Assembly (NCBI RefSeq): GCF_047675955.1
Contig: NW_027328125.1
Span: 310,001 to 374,000, forward strand
DNA from: Chlorocebus sabaeus
Taxonomy: Eukaryota > Chordata > Mammalia > Primates > Cercopithecidae
Direction: 5' to 3'
DNA length: 64,000 nt
Shown here: positions 1 through 11,288 of the stretch, in pieces
Position numbering within the stretch: the stretch's first letter is position 1
Layout: each line of letters starts with the position of its first letter
Made by a program: the position numbers and the translations under genes
The notes under the pieces: generated by a model
The model's input: the letters and a program-made list of their open reading frames with translations, nothing else
Databases searched by the model: none
Told to the model about the DNA's origin: nothing

Positions 1-1545
1 TCTTTCCAGTTTTTAACTGAAGATGTTTCATTTTTCTCCGTAACCCCCAATGGGCTTCCAAATATCATTTTGCAAACTCCACAAGAACAGTTTTAGTGAA
101 AGACTTCTTGAGGGGAAAGCTGTAACCCTGTGAGAAGAATTAACGGAATACGAAGCAGTTTCTCAGAAAGCTTCTTTTCAGTTTTCATCTTAGGATATTT
201 CCTTTTTCATCATAGTCCTCTATGGGATTGCAAATATCACTTTGCATATTCCACAACAACAGTGTTAGCAAAAGGGTTCTTGAGGTGAAACCGGTAAATG
301 TGTGAGATGAATTAAGGGAACACAAAGCAGTTTCTCAGAAAATTTGTTTTCAGTTTTTATCTTAGGATATTTACTTTTTTCATAGCTCTCTAAGGGCTTC
401 CAAATATTACTTTGCAGATTCATAAGAACATCCTTAGTGAAACGCTTCTTGAGGGGAAAGCTGTAACTGTGTGAGATGAATTAACGGAACACAAAGCAGT
501 TTCTCAGAAAGCTTCTTGCCACTTTTTAACTGAAGATATTTCCTTTTTCTCCATAACCCTCTATAGGCTTCCAAACATCACTTTGCAAATTACACATGAA
601 CAGCCTTAGCGAAAGGCTTCTTGAGAAGAAAGCTGTAACTCTGTGAGATCAAATAACAAAACTCAAAGCAGTTTCTCAGAAAGCTTCTTTACAGTTTTTA
701 ACTGAAGATATTTCCTTTTTCACCATAGCCCTCTATGGGCTTCCAAATATCACTTTGCAAGTAAAACAAGAACAGCCTTCGCGAAAGGCTTCTTGAGAGG
801 GAAGCTGTAACTCTGTGAGATGAACTAACAGAACGCAAAGCAGTTTCTCAGAAAGCTTGTTTTCTGTTTTTATCTTTGGATATTTCCATTATCACCATAG
901 CCCTCTATTGGTTTCCAAATATCAGTTTGCAAATCACACAAGAACAGTGTTAGGGAACGGCTTCTTGAAGGGAAAGCTGTAAAACTGTGGGATGAATTAA
1001 CAGAACCCAAAGCAGTTTCTCAGAAAGCTTCTTTCCAGTTTTTTACGGAATAAATATCAATTTTCACCATAGCCCTCTACTGGCTTCCAAATATCACTTT
1101 CCAAATTTCACAAGAACAGTCTTAGTGAACGGCTTCTTGGGGGGAAAGCTGTAACACTGTGAGTTGAACTAACAAAACACAAAGCAGTTTATCATAAAGC
1201 TTCTTTTCGGTTTTTATCTTAGGATATTTCCATTTTCACCACAGCCATCTATGGGATTCCAAATATCACGTTGCAAATTCCACAAGAACAGTTTTAGCAA
1301 AAGGATTCTTGAGAAGAAAGCTGTAACACTGTGAGATGAATTAACAGCACACAACACAGTTTCCAGAAAGCTTCTTGCCAGTTTTTAACTGAAGATATTT
1401 CCTTTCTCACCATAGCCCTCTAAGGTCTTCAAAATATGCCTTTGCAAATTCCACAAGAACTGTGTTATTGAAAGGCTTCTTGAGGGGAAAGCTGTAACTC
1501 TCTGAGATGAATTAACAGAACACAAAGCAGTTTCTCAGAAAGCTT
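1..1545 (-). repeat. Older duplicated alphoid block (partner at 9574-11288)
   Basis: About nine consecutive monomers line up in order with 9574-11288 at an offset of 9573. Shared unusual features include GAAGATGTTTCATTTTTC near position 20, GAATTAACGGAATAC near 140, TTTATCATAAAGC near 1190, and GAACTG(T/C)GTTATTGAAAGG near 1460. Many point differences separate the two copies, so this duplication is older than the 3.2 kb one further right. The partner has one extra monomer (about 10780-10950). The left end is the window edge, so the true extent is unknown. Confidence 0.8.
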
Positions 1546-3259
1546 CTTTCCAGTTTTTAAAGGAAGATATTCCCTTTTTTACCATAGCCCTCCATGGGCT
1601 TGCAAATATCATTTTCCAAATTCCACAAGAACAGTCTTAACGAAAGGATTCTTGAGGAGAATGCTATAACTCTGTGAGATGAGTTAACAGAACACATAGC
1701 AGTATCTCAGACAGCTTCTTTCCAGTTTTTAAATGAAGATATTTCCTTTTTCTCCGTAACCCTCTATGGGCTTCCAAATATTACTTTGCAAACTCCACAA
1801 GAACAGCCTAGCGAAAGGCTTCTTGAGGGAAAGCTGTAACTCTGTGAGAAGAATTAACAGAACACAAAGCAGATTCTCAGAAAGCTTCTTTCCAGTTTTT
1901 AACTTAAGGTATTTCCTTTTATACCATAACCCTCTATGGGACTCCAAATATCACTTTGCCAATTCCACAAGAACAGTCTTAGTGAAAGGTTTCTTGCGGG
2001 GAAAGGTGTAACTCAGTGAGATGAAATAACAGAACACAAAGCAGTTTCTCAGACAGCTTCCTTCCAGTATTTAACTGAAGATATTTCCTTTTTCACCATA
2101 GCCCTCTAAGGGCTTCCAAATATCACTTTGCAAATTCCACAAGAACAGCCTTAGCGGTAGGCTTCTTGAGGGGAAAGCTGTAACTCTGTGAGATGAATTC
2201 ACAGAACACAAAGCAGTTTCTAAGAGAGCTTCTTTCCAGTTTTGAACGGAAGATATTTCCTTTTTCACCATAGCCCTGTAAGGGCTTCCAAATATCACCT
2301 TGTAAATTCCTCAAGAATAGTCTTAGCGAAAGTGTTCTTGAGGGGAACAGAGTGACTCTGTGAGATGAATTAACAAAGCACAAAGCAGTTTCTCAGAAAG
2401 CTTCATTCTAGTTTTTAATGGAACATATTTCCTATTTCACCATAGCTCTCTAGGGGCTTCCAAATATCCCTTTGCAAATTCCGCAAGAACAGTCTTTGCG
2501 AAAGGCTTCTTGAGAGGAAAGCAGTAACTCTGTGAGATGAATTAACAGAACACAAAGCAGTTTCTTAAAAAGATTCTTTCCAGTTTTTTACAGAAGATAT
2601 TTCCTTTTTCACCATAGCCCTCTATGGGCTTCCAAATATCCCTTTGCAAATTCCAAAAGAACAGTCTTAGCGAAAGGCTTCTTGAGGGTAATGGTGTAAC
2701 TCTGTGAGATGAATTAACAGAACACAAAGCAGTTTCTCAGACAGCCTCTTTCCAGTTTTTAACAGAAGATATTTCCTTTTTTACCGTAGCCCTCTACGGC
2801 CTTCCAAATATCATTTTGCAAATTCCACAAGAACAGCGTTAGAGAAAGACTTCTTGAAGGGAAAGGTGTAACTCTGTGAGATGAATTAACAGAACAGAAA
2901 GCCGTTTCTCAGAAAGCTTCTTTCCAGTATTTAACGGAAGATATTGCCTTTTTCACCGTAGACCTCTATAGCCTTCCAAATATCACTTTGCAAATTCCAC
3001 AAGAACAGTCTTAGCGAAAGACTTCTTGAAGGGAAAGCAGTAACTCTGTTACATGAATTAACAGAACACAAACCAGTTTCTCAGAAAACTTCTTTCCAGT
3101 TTTTAACGGAAGATATTTCCTTTTTCCCCATAGGCCTCTAAGGGCTTCCAAATACCACTTTTCAAATTCCACCAAAACAGACTTAGCGAAATGCTTCTTG
3201 AAAGGAAAGCTGTAACTCTGTGAGATGAATGAAGAGAACACAAAGCAGTTTCTCAGAAA
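1..3259 (-). repeat. Monomeric alpha satellite, block A
   Basis: About 19 divergent alphoid monomers of about 171 bp in head-to-tail order. Each begins near AGTTTTTAAC or AGTTTTTATC and carries a recognisable CACCATAGCCCTCTATGGGC core, a GAACAG(T/C)CTTAGCGAAAGG segment and an ATGAATTAACAGAACACAAAGC tail. Neighbouring monomers differ at many positions and no multi-monomer period is obvious by eye. The first 1.5 kb is rich in the TATCTTAGG head type; the remainder is almost entirely the AAC(T/G)GAAG type. No gene is supported: short open frames here are satellite read in various frames. The strand is given as minus because the conventional alphoid orientation is the reverse complement of the sequence shown. 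Confidence 0.95.
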
Positions 3260-3276
3260 TCTTCTTTCCAGTTTTT
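3260..3276. repeat. Target-site duplication, left of Alu 1
   Basis: TCTTCTTTCCAGTTTTT here is repeated at 3566-3582 on the other side of the Alu. On the minus strand the target reads TT|AAAAACTGG, a good L1-endonuclease site. The last bases merge with the poly-T, so the exact right edge is uncertain. Confidence 0.85.
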
Positions 3277-3565
3277 TTTTTTTTTTTTTTTTTTTTTGAG
3301 ACGGAGTCTCGCTCTGTCGCCCAGGCTGGAGTGCAGTGGTGCAATCTCGGCTCACTGCAAGCTCCGCCTCCCGGGTTCACGCCATTCTCCTGCCTCAGCC
3401 TCCCGAGGAGCTGGGACTACAGGCGCCCGCCACTGCGCCCGGCTAATTTTTTCTATTTTTAGTAGAGACGGGGTTTCACCATAGTCTCGATCTCCTAACC
3501 TTGTGATCCGCCCGCCTCGGCCTCCCAAAGTGCTGGGATTACAGGCGTGAGCCACCGCGCCCGGC
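3277..3565 (-). mobile_element. Full-length AluY-family SINE with a 12-bp deletion (AluYd-like)
   Basis: A SINE inserted antisense to the displayed strand. It shows a poly-T (the A-tail, 3272-3297), then GAGACGGAGTCTCGCTCTGTC, both monomer arms, the mid A-rich region and the 5' end CACCGCGCCCGGC. Within the left arm, the stretch that normally reads (Alu sense) GAGACCATCCTGGCTAACACGG is shortened by 12 bp to GAGACTATGG (around 3480-3484). That is the type of deletion I recall as defining the AluYd lineage; the subfamily call is from memory. It splits one alphoid monomer, which resumes at TTAACGG after the second target-site copy. Alu carries internal Pol III A/B boxes, but no transcription can be inferred. 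Confidence 0.93.
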
Positions 3566-3582
3566 TCTTCTTTCCAGTTTTT
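3566..3582. repeat. Target-site duplication, right of Alu 1
   Basis: Second copy of TCTTCTTTCCAGTTTTT (first at 3260-3276). It rejoins the interrupted alphoid monomer without loss of satellite bases, so this was a simple target-primed insertion. Confidence 0.85.
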
Positions 3583-6500
3583 AACGGAAGATATATCCTT
3601 TTTCACCCTAGTCCTCTATGGGTTTCAAAATATCACTTTGCAAATTCCACAAGAACAGTCTTAGCGAAAGGCTTCTTGAGGGGAAAGCTATAACACTGTG
3701 AGATGAATTAACAGAACACAAAGCAGTTTCTCAGAAAGATTCTTTCCAGTTTTTAACTGAAGATATTTCCTTTTTCACCATAGCCCTCTGTGGGCTTCCA
3801 AATAACACTTTGCAAATTCCACAAGAACCATATAAGCGAAAGGCTTCTTGAGAGGAAAGCAGTAACTCTGTGAGATGAATTAACAGAACACAAAGCAGTT
3901 TCTCAGACAGCTTCTTTCCGGTTTTTAACGGAAGTTATTGCCTTTTTCACCTTAGCTCTCTATGGGCTTCCAAATATCACTTTGCAAATTCCACAAGAAC
4001 ATCCTTAGTGAAATACTTCTTTAAGGGAAAGCTGAAGCTCTGTGAGATGAATTATCAGAACACAAAGCAGTTTCTCAGAATGCCTCTTTTCAGTTTTTAT
4101 CTTAGGATAGTTCCTTTTTCACCGTAACCATCGAAGGGCTTCCAAATATCACCTTGCCAATTCCACAAGAACAGCCTTAGCGAAAGGCTTCTTGAAGGGA
4201 ATGCTGTAACTCTGTGAGATGAAATAACAGAACACAAAGCAGATTGTCAGAAAGCTTCTTTCCATTTTTTAACTGAAGATATTTACTTTTCACCATAGTC
4301 ACTCTACGGACTTCCAAATATCACTTTGCCAATTCCACAAGAACAGCCTTAGCAAAAGTCTTCTTGAAGGGAAAGCTGTAACTCTGTGACATGAATTAAC
4401 AGAACACAAAGCAGTTTCTCAGAATGCTTCTTTTCATTTTTTAACTTAGGATATTTCCTTTTTCACCATAGCCTTCTATGGGCTTCCAAATATCAGTTTG
4501 CCAACTCCACAAGAACAGCCTTAGCGAAAGCTTCTTGAAGGTAAAGATGCAACTCTGTGAGATGAATAAACAGAACACAAAGCAGTTTCTCAGAAAGCTT
4601 CTTTCCAGTTTTTAACGGAAGATATTTTCTTTTTCACCATAGACCTCTATGGGCTTCCATATATCTCTTTGAAAATGCCACAGGAACCGTCTTAGCGAAA
4701 GGCTTCTTGAGGGGATAGTTGAAACTCTGTGAGATGAATTAACAGAACACAAAGCAGTTTCTCAGAAAGTTTCTTTACAGTTTTCAACGGAAGAGTTTTC
4801 CTTTTCACCGTAGCCCTCTATGGGCTTGCAAATAACACTTTGCAAATTCCAAAAGAACAGTCTTAGCGAAAGGCTTCTTGAAGGGAAAGCTGTAACTCTG
4901 TGAGATGAATTAACAGAACACAAAGCAGTTTTCAGAAAGCTTCTTTCCAGTTTTTATCAGAAGATACTTCCTTTTTCACCATAGCACTCCATGGACTTCC
5001 AAGTATCACTTTGCAAATTCCACAAAAACAGCCTTAGCGAAAGGCTTCTTGAAGGGTACGTTGTAACTCTGTGAGATGAGTTAACAGAACACAAAGCAGT
5101 TTCTCAGAAAGATTCTTTTCAGCTTTTAACTGAAGATATTTTCTTTTTCACCATAGGTCTCCAAGGGCTTCCAAATATCACTTAACAAATTCCAGAAAAA
5201 CAGCCTTTGCGAAAGGCTTCTTGAGAGTATAGCTGTAACTCTCTGAGATGAATTAACAGAACACAAAGCAGGTTCTCAGAAAGCTTCTTTCCAGTTTTTA
5301 ACGGAAGATATTTCCTTATTCACCATAGCCCACTTAGGGTTTCCAAATATCACTTTGCCAATTCCACATGAACAGTCTTAGCGAAAGGACTCTTGAGGGG
5401 AAGGCTGTATCTCTGTGAGATGAATTAACAGAACACAAAGCAGTTTCTCAGAAAGGTTCTTTACAGTTTTTAATGGAAGATATTTCCTTTTTCACCATAG
5501 CCCTATACGGGCTTCCAAATATCACTTTCCAAATTCCACAAGAACAGCCTTAGTGAAAGGCTTCTTGAAGGGAAAGCTGTAACTCTGTGAGATGAATTAA
5601 CACAACACAAAGCAGTTTCACTGAAAGGTTCTTTCCAATTTTTAACTGAGGATATTTCCTTTTTCACCGTAGCCCTCTAAGGGCTTCCAAATAAGATTGG
5701 CAAATTCCACAAGAACAGTCTTAGCGAAAGGCTTCTTGAGGGTAAAGCTGTTACTCTGTGAGATGAATTAAGAGAACAAAAAGCAGTTTCTCGGAACGCT
5801 TCTTTCCAGTTTTTTATCGGAAGATATTTCCTTTTTCACCCTAGCCCTCTATGGGCTTACGAATATCACTTTGCAAATTCCACAAGAACAGCCTCAGCGA
5901 AAATCTTCTTGAGGGGAAAGCTGTAACTCGGTGAGATGAATTAACAGAATACAAAGCAGTTTCCCTGAAAGATTCTTTCCAGTTTTTAACGGAAGATATT
6001 TCCTTTTCCACCGTAGCACTCTTGGGCTTCCGAATATCACTTTCAAAATTCCACAAGAATATTCTTAGCGAAAAGCTTCTTGAGGGGAAATCTGTAACTT
6101 TGTGAGATGAATTAACAGAACACAAAGCAGTTTCTCAGAAAGTTTCTTTCCAGTATTTAACTGAAGATAATTACTTTTCCACCATAGCCCTATATCGGCT
6201 TCCAAATATCACCTTGCAAATAACACAAGAACAGTGTTAGAGAAAGGTTTCTTGACAGGAAAGTTGTAAGTCTCTGAGATTTATTAACAGAACACAAAGC
6301 CGTTTCTCAGAAAGCTTCCTTCCAGTTTTTAACGGAAAATATTTCCTTTTTCACCATAGCCCTCTATGGGCTCCCAAATATCACTTTGCAAATTCCACAA
6401 GAACAGCCTTAGCGAAAGGTTTCTTGAGGGGAGAGCTGTAACTCTGTGAGATGAATTAAAAGAACACAAAGCAGTTGATCAGAAACTTCTATACAGTTTT

Positions 6501-7098
6501 TAACGGAAGCTATTTCCTTTTTCACCATAGACCTCTTTGGGCTTCTAAATATCACTTTGTAAATTCCACAAGAGCATTCTTTGCGAAAAGCTTCTTGAGG
6601 GGAACGCAGTAACTCCGTGAGATGAATTAAGAGAACACAAAGCAGTTTCTCAGAGAGATTCATTCCAGTTCTTAACTGGAGATATTTCCTTTTTCACCAT
6701 AGCCCTGTATGGGCTTCCAAATATCACTTTGCCAATTCCACAAGAACAGTCTTAGCGAAAGGCTTCTTGAGGGGAAAGCTGTAATTCTGTGAGATGAATT
6801 AAGAGAACACAAAGCAGTTTCTCAGAAAACTTCCTTCCAGTTTTTAACTGAAGATATTTCCTTTTTCACCCCAGCCCTCTATGGGCTTCCAAATATCACT
6901 TTGCAAATTCCACAAAAACAGTCTTAGCGAAAGGCTTGCTGAGGGTAAATGTGTAACTCTGTGAGATGAATTAACAGAACAGAAAGCAGTTTCTCAGACA
7001 GCTTCCTTCCAGTTTTTAACTGAAGATATTTCCTTTTTCACCATAGCATTCTCTGGGCTTTGTAAGATCACTTTGCAAATTCCAGAAGAACAGATTTA
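3583..7098 (-). repeat. Monomeric alpha satellite, block B
   Basis: About 20 divergent alphoid monomers, nearly all of the AAC(G/T)GAAG head type; TCTTAGG-type heads are rare (for example near 4100). Small internal deletions occur, for example in the core of the monomer near 6020 (CACTCTTGGGC). From 6075 onward the block is part of a 3.2 kb duplication shared with 13959-17188. No coding potential beyond chance open frames. Confidence 0.94.
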
Positions 7099-7108
7099 GC
7101 GAAAGGCT

Positions 7109-7112
<4 letters not shown>
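7099..7112. repeat. Target-site duplication, left of Alu 2
   Basis: GCGAAAGGCTTCTT, repeated at 7422-7435 beyond the Alu. It is part of the normal alphoid monomer (TTAGCGAAAGGCTTCTTGA). Confidence 0.88.
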
Positions 7113-7141
<29 letters not shown>

Positions 7142-7421
7142 AGACGGAGTATTGCTCTGTCGCCCAGGCTGGAGTGCAGTGGCCAGATCTCGGCTCACTC
7201 CAAGCTCCGCCTCCCGGGTTCACGCCATTCTCCTGCCTCAGCCTCCCGAGTAGCTGGGACAACAGGCACCCGCCAACTCGCCCGGCTACTTTTTTGTATT
7301 TCTTAGTAGAGACGGGGTTTCACCGTGATAGCCAGGATGGTCTCGATCTCCTGACCTCGTGATCCACCCGTCTCTGCCTCCCAAAGTGCTGGGATTACAG
7401 GCTTGAGCCACCGCGCCAGCC
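7113..7421 (-). mobile_element. Full-length AluY-type SINE (monkey AluYRa-like)
   Basis: Antisense Alu: a 30-base poly-T (7111-7140), GAGACGGAGTATTGCTCTGTC, both arms, and a 5' end reading CCACCGCGCCAGCC. It keeps the 12 bp that are missing from the Alu at 3277. Bases such as GTGGCCAGATCTC, CAACTCGCCCGGC, CACCCGTCTCTGCC and AGGCTTGAGCC resemble macaque/baboon AluYRa-type elements as I remember them, which supports a monkey source; a subfamily assignment needs alignment. It interrupts a monomer cleanly between two 14-bp target-site copies. Confidence 0.93.
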
Positions 7422-7435
7422 GCGAAAGGCTTCTT
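7422..7435. repeat. Target-site duplication, right of Alu 2
   Basis: Second copy of GCGAAAGGCTTCTT; the interrupted monomer continues with GAAGGGAAA. Confidence 0.88.
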
Positions 7436-9573
7436 GAAGGGAAAAATGTAACTGTGTGAGATGAATTAACAGAACCTAAAGCAGTTTCTCAGAAAGCTTC
7501 CTTCCAGTTTTTAACTAAAGATATGTCCCTTTTTCACCGTAGCCCTCTATGGGCTTCGAAATATCACTTTGAAAATTCCACAAGAAAAAACTTAGGGAAA
7601 GGCTTCTTGAGAGGAAAAATGTAACTCTGAGACATGAATTAACAAAAACTGAAGCAGTTTCTCAAACGGCTGCTTTCCAGTTTTTAACTAAAGATATTTC
7701 CTTTTTCAACTTAGACCTCTATGGGCTTCCAAATATCACTTTGCAAATTCCACAAGAACAGTCTTTGCGAAAAGCGTCTTCAAGGGAAAGCTGTAACTCT
7801 GTGAGATGAATTAACAGAACACAAAGCAATTTCTCAGAAGGCTTCTTTCCAGTTTTTTTAGGAAGATATCTCCTTTTTCACCATAGCCCTCTATGGGCTT
7901 CCAAATATCACTTTGCAAATTCCACAAGAACTGTCTTCGCGAAAGGCTTCTTGAGGAGAAAGGTGTAACTCTGTTACATGAATTAACAGAACACAAAGCA
8001 GTTTCTCAGGAGCTTCTTTCCAGTTTTTAAGTGAAGATATTTCCTTTTTCCCCGTAGGCCTCTATGGACTTCCAAATATCACTTTTCAAATTCCACCAGA
8101 ACAGACTTAGCGAAAGGATTCTTGAAAGGAAAGCTGTTAGTCTGTCAGATGAATTAACAGAACACAAAGCAGTTTCTCAGAAAGCTTCTTTCCAGTTTTC
8201 AATGGAAGATATTTCCTTTTCCACCATAGCCCTCTATGGGTTTCAAAATATCACTTTGCAAATTCCACAAGAAGAGTTTTAACGAAAGGCTTCTTGAGGG
8301 GAAAGGTGTAACTCTATTAGATGAATTAACAGAACACAAAGCAGTTTCTCAGAAAGCTTCTATCCAGTTTTTAACTGAAGATATTTCCTGTTTCACTGTA
8401 GCCCTATATGGGCTTCCAAATATCACTTTGCAAATTCCACAAGAAGAGTCTTACCGAAACATTCCTTCAGGGAAAAGCTGTAACTCTGTGAGAAGAATTA
8501 ACAGAACACACAGCAGTTTCTCAAAAAGCTTCCTTCCAGTTTTTAACGGAAGATATTTCCTTTTTCACCATAGCCCGCTATGGGCTTCCAAATATCACTT
8601 TGCAAATTCCACATGAACAGTCTTACCGAAAAGCTTCTTGAGGGGAAAACTGTTAATTCAGTGAGATGAATTAACAGAACACAAAGCCTTTCTCAGAGAG
8701 CTTCTTTCCAGTTTTTAACTGAAGATATTTCCTTTCTCACCATAGCCCCCTAAGGGCTTCCCAATATCACTTTCCAAACTCCACAAGAACAGCCGTAGCG
8801 AAAGGCTTGTTGAGGTAAAGCTGTAACTCTGTGAGATGAATTAACAGAAGAGAAAGCAGTTTCTCAGAAAGATTCTTTCCAGTTTTTATCAGAAGATATT
8901 GCCTTTTTCACCATAGCCCTCTAAAGGCTTCCAAATATCACTTTGCCAATTCCACAGTAACAGTCTTAGAGAAAGATTTCTTGAAGTGAAAGCTGTAACT
9001 CTGTGAGATGAATTAACAGAACAAAAAGTAGTTTCTCAGAAATCTTTTTTCCAGTTTTTTTCGGAAGATATTTCCTTTTTCACCATAGCCCTCTAAGGGC
9101 TTCCAATATCACTTTGCAAATTCCACAAGAACAGCCTTAGCGAACGGCTTCTTGAAGGGAAAGCTGTAACTCTGTTAGATGAATCAACAGAACACAAAGC
9201 AGTTTCTCAGAATGCTTCTTTCCAGTTTTTCAAGGAAGATATTTCCTTTTTCACCATAGCCATCTAAGGGCTTCCAAATATCACTTTGCAAATTCCACAA
9301 GAACAGCCTTAGCGAAAGGCTGCTTGAAGGGAAAGCTGTAACTCAGTGAGATGAATTAATAGAACACAAAGCAGTTTCTCAGAAAGCTTCTTTCCAGTTT
9401 ATATCGGAAGATATTTCCTTTTTCACCGTATCCCTCTATGGGCTTCCAAATATCACTTTGCAAATTCCACAAGAACAGTCTTAGTGAAGGGCTTCTTGAG
9501 AAAGGCTTTTTAGGGGAAAGCTGTAACTCTGTGAGATGAATTAACAGAATACAAAGCAGTTTCGCAGAAAGTT
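7436..9573 (-). repeat. Monomeric alpha satellite, block C
   Basis: About 12.5 divergent alphoid monomers, all with AAC-type or related heads. The longest open frames in the window (8236-8616 and its twin at 16118-16498) are here, but they simply read through two monomers and carry no recognisable domain. A 13-bp extra stretch interrupts the monomer near 9501. Confidence 0.93.
9501..9513. repeat. 13-bp imperfect internal duplication in one monomer
   Basis: The usual GGCTTCTTGAGGGGAAAG is expanded to GGCTTCTTGAG + AAAGGCTTTTTAG + GGGAAAG. The extra 13 bases look like a slightly altered copy of the preceding segment. I did not see this insertion in any other monomer of the window. Confidence 0.7.
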
Positions 9574-11288
9574 TCTTTCCAGTTTTTAACTGAAGATGTT
9601 TCATTTTTCACCGTAACCCCCTATGGGCTTCCAAATATCACTTTGCAAACTCCACAAGAACAGTCTTAGTGAAAGACTTCTTGAGGGGAAAGCTGTAACA
9701 CTGTGAGAAGAATTAACGGAATACAAAGCAGTTTCTCAGAAAGCTTCTTTTCAGTTTTCATCTTAGGATATTTCCGTTTTCAACTTAGCCATCTATGGGA
9801 TTCCAAATATCACTTTGCATATTCCACAACAACAGGGTTAGCGAAAGGGTTCTTGACGGGAAAGCGTTAACTCTGTGAGATGAATTAAAAGAACACAATC
9901 CAGTTTCTCAGAAAATTTGGTTTCAGTTTTTATCTTAGGATTTTTACTTTTTTCCATAGCACTCTAAGGGCTTCCAAATATTACTTTGCAGATTCACAAG
10001 AACAGCCTTAGCTAAACGCTTTTGAGGGGAAAGCTGTAACTGTGTGAGATGAATTAACGAAACACAAAGCAGTTTCTCAGAAAGCTTCTTGCCAGTTTTT
10101 AACTGAAGATATTTCCTTTATCACCATAACCCTGTATAGGCTTCCAAATATCACTTTGCAAATTACACATGAACAGCCTTAGCGAAAGGCTTCTTGAGAG
10201 GAAAGCTGTAACTCTGTGACATCAAATAACAGAACACAAAGCAGTTTTTCAGAAAGCTTCTTTACAGTTTTTAACTGAAGATATTTCCTTTTTTACCATA
10301 GCCCTCTATGGGCTTCCAAATATCACTTTGAAATAAAACAAGAAAAGCCTTTGCGAAAGGCTTCTTGAGTGGGAAGCTGTAACTCTGTGAGATGAACTAA
10401 CAGAACGCAAAGCAGTTTCTCAGAAAGCTTTCTTTCTGTTTTTATCTTAGGATATTTCCATTTTCACCATAGCCCTCTATTGGTTTCCAAATATCAGTTT
10501 GCAAATCCCACAAGAACAGTCTTAGGGAAAGGCTTCTTGAGGGGAAAGCTGTAATACTGTGAGATGAATTAACAGAACACAAAGCAGTTTCTCAGAAAGA
10601 TTCTTTCCAGTTTTTTACGGAAGATATTTCAATTTTCACCATAGCCCTCTATGGGCTTCCAAATATCACTTTCCAAATTTCACAAGAACAGTCTTAGTGA
10701 ACGGCTTCTTCGGGGGAAGCTGTAACACTGTGAGATGAACTACCAAAACACAAAGCAGTTTATCATAAAGCTTCTCTTCGGTTTTTATCTTAGTATAATT
10801 CGTTTTTCACCATAGCCCTCTATGGGCTTCCAAATATCACTTTGCAAATTTCACAAGAACTGTCTGAGTGAACGGCTTCTTGAGGGGAAAGCTGTAACTC
10901 TATGAGATGAACTAACACAACACAAAGCAGTTTCTCAGAAAGCTTCTTTTCGGTTTTTATCTTAGGATATTTCCATTTTCACCACAGTCATCTATGGGCT
11001 TCCCAATATCACTTTGCAAATTCCACAAGAACAGTTTTAGCAAAAGGCTTCCTGAGGAGAAAGCTGTAACTCTGTGAGATGAATTAAGGGAGCACCACAC
11101 AGTTTCCAGAAAGCTTCTTGTCAGTTTTTAACTGAAGATATTTTTTTTCACCATAGCCCTCTAAGGGCTTCAAAATATGACTTTGCAAATTCCACAAGAA
11201 CTGCGTTATTGAAAGGCTTCTTGAGGGGGAAAGCTGTAACTCTCTGAGATGATTTAACAGAACACAAAGCAGTTTCTCAGAAAGCTTC
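9574..11288 (-). repeat. Older duplicated alphoid block (partner at 1-1545)
   Basis: About ten monomers matching 1-1545 in order. It has one additional monomer at about 10780-10950, absent from the partner, which begins GGTTTTTATCTTAGTATAATTCG. Divergence between copies is visibly higher than between the copies of the 3.2 kb duplication. Confidence 0.8.

Larger units (their letters stand above)
6075..9306. repeat. 3.2 kb duplicated segment, copy 1 (includes an Alu)
   Basis: This segment recurs at 13959-17188 with an offset of 7884, falling to 7882 through single-base indels (for example a run of C/T near 7530 and of T near 7690). The copies are almost identical, including the Alu, its 30-base poly-T and both target-site duplications. 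Similarity starts at GCTTCTTGAGGGGAAATCTG and ends at GAACAG near 9306, beyond which the two flanks are ordinary, unrelated alphoid monomers. The sequence 9307-13958 lies between the copies. Confidence 0.92.

Noticed and set aside
3011..3380. Overlapping minus-strand frames with lysine runs
   Set aside because: These are satellite read into the Alu A-tail and Alu body (runs of K come from poly-A), a common artefact.
8236..8616. 126-residue open frame (and its copy at 16118-16498)
   Set aside because: It reads through two consecutive alphoid monomers, its peptide repeats with the monomer period, and it has no start context, splice signals or domain. The same applies to all other short open frames in the window.
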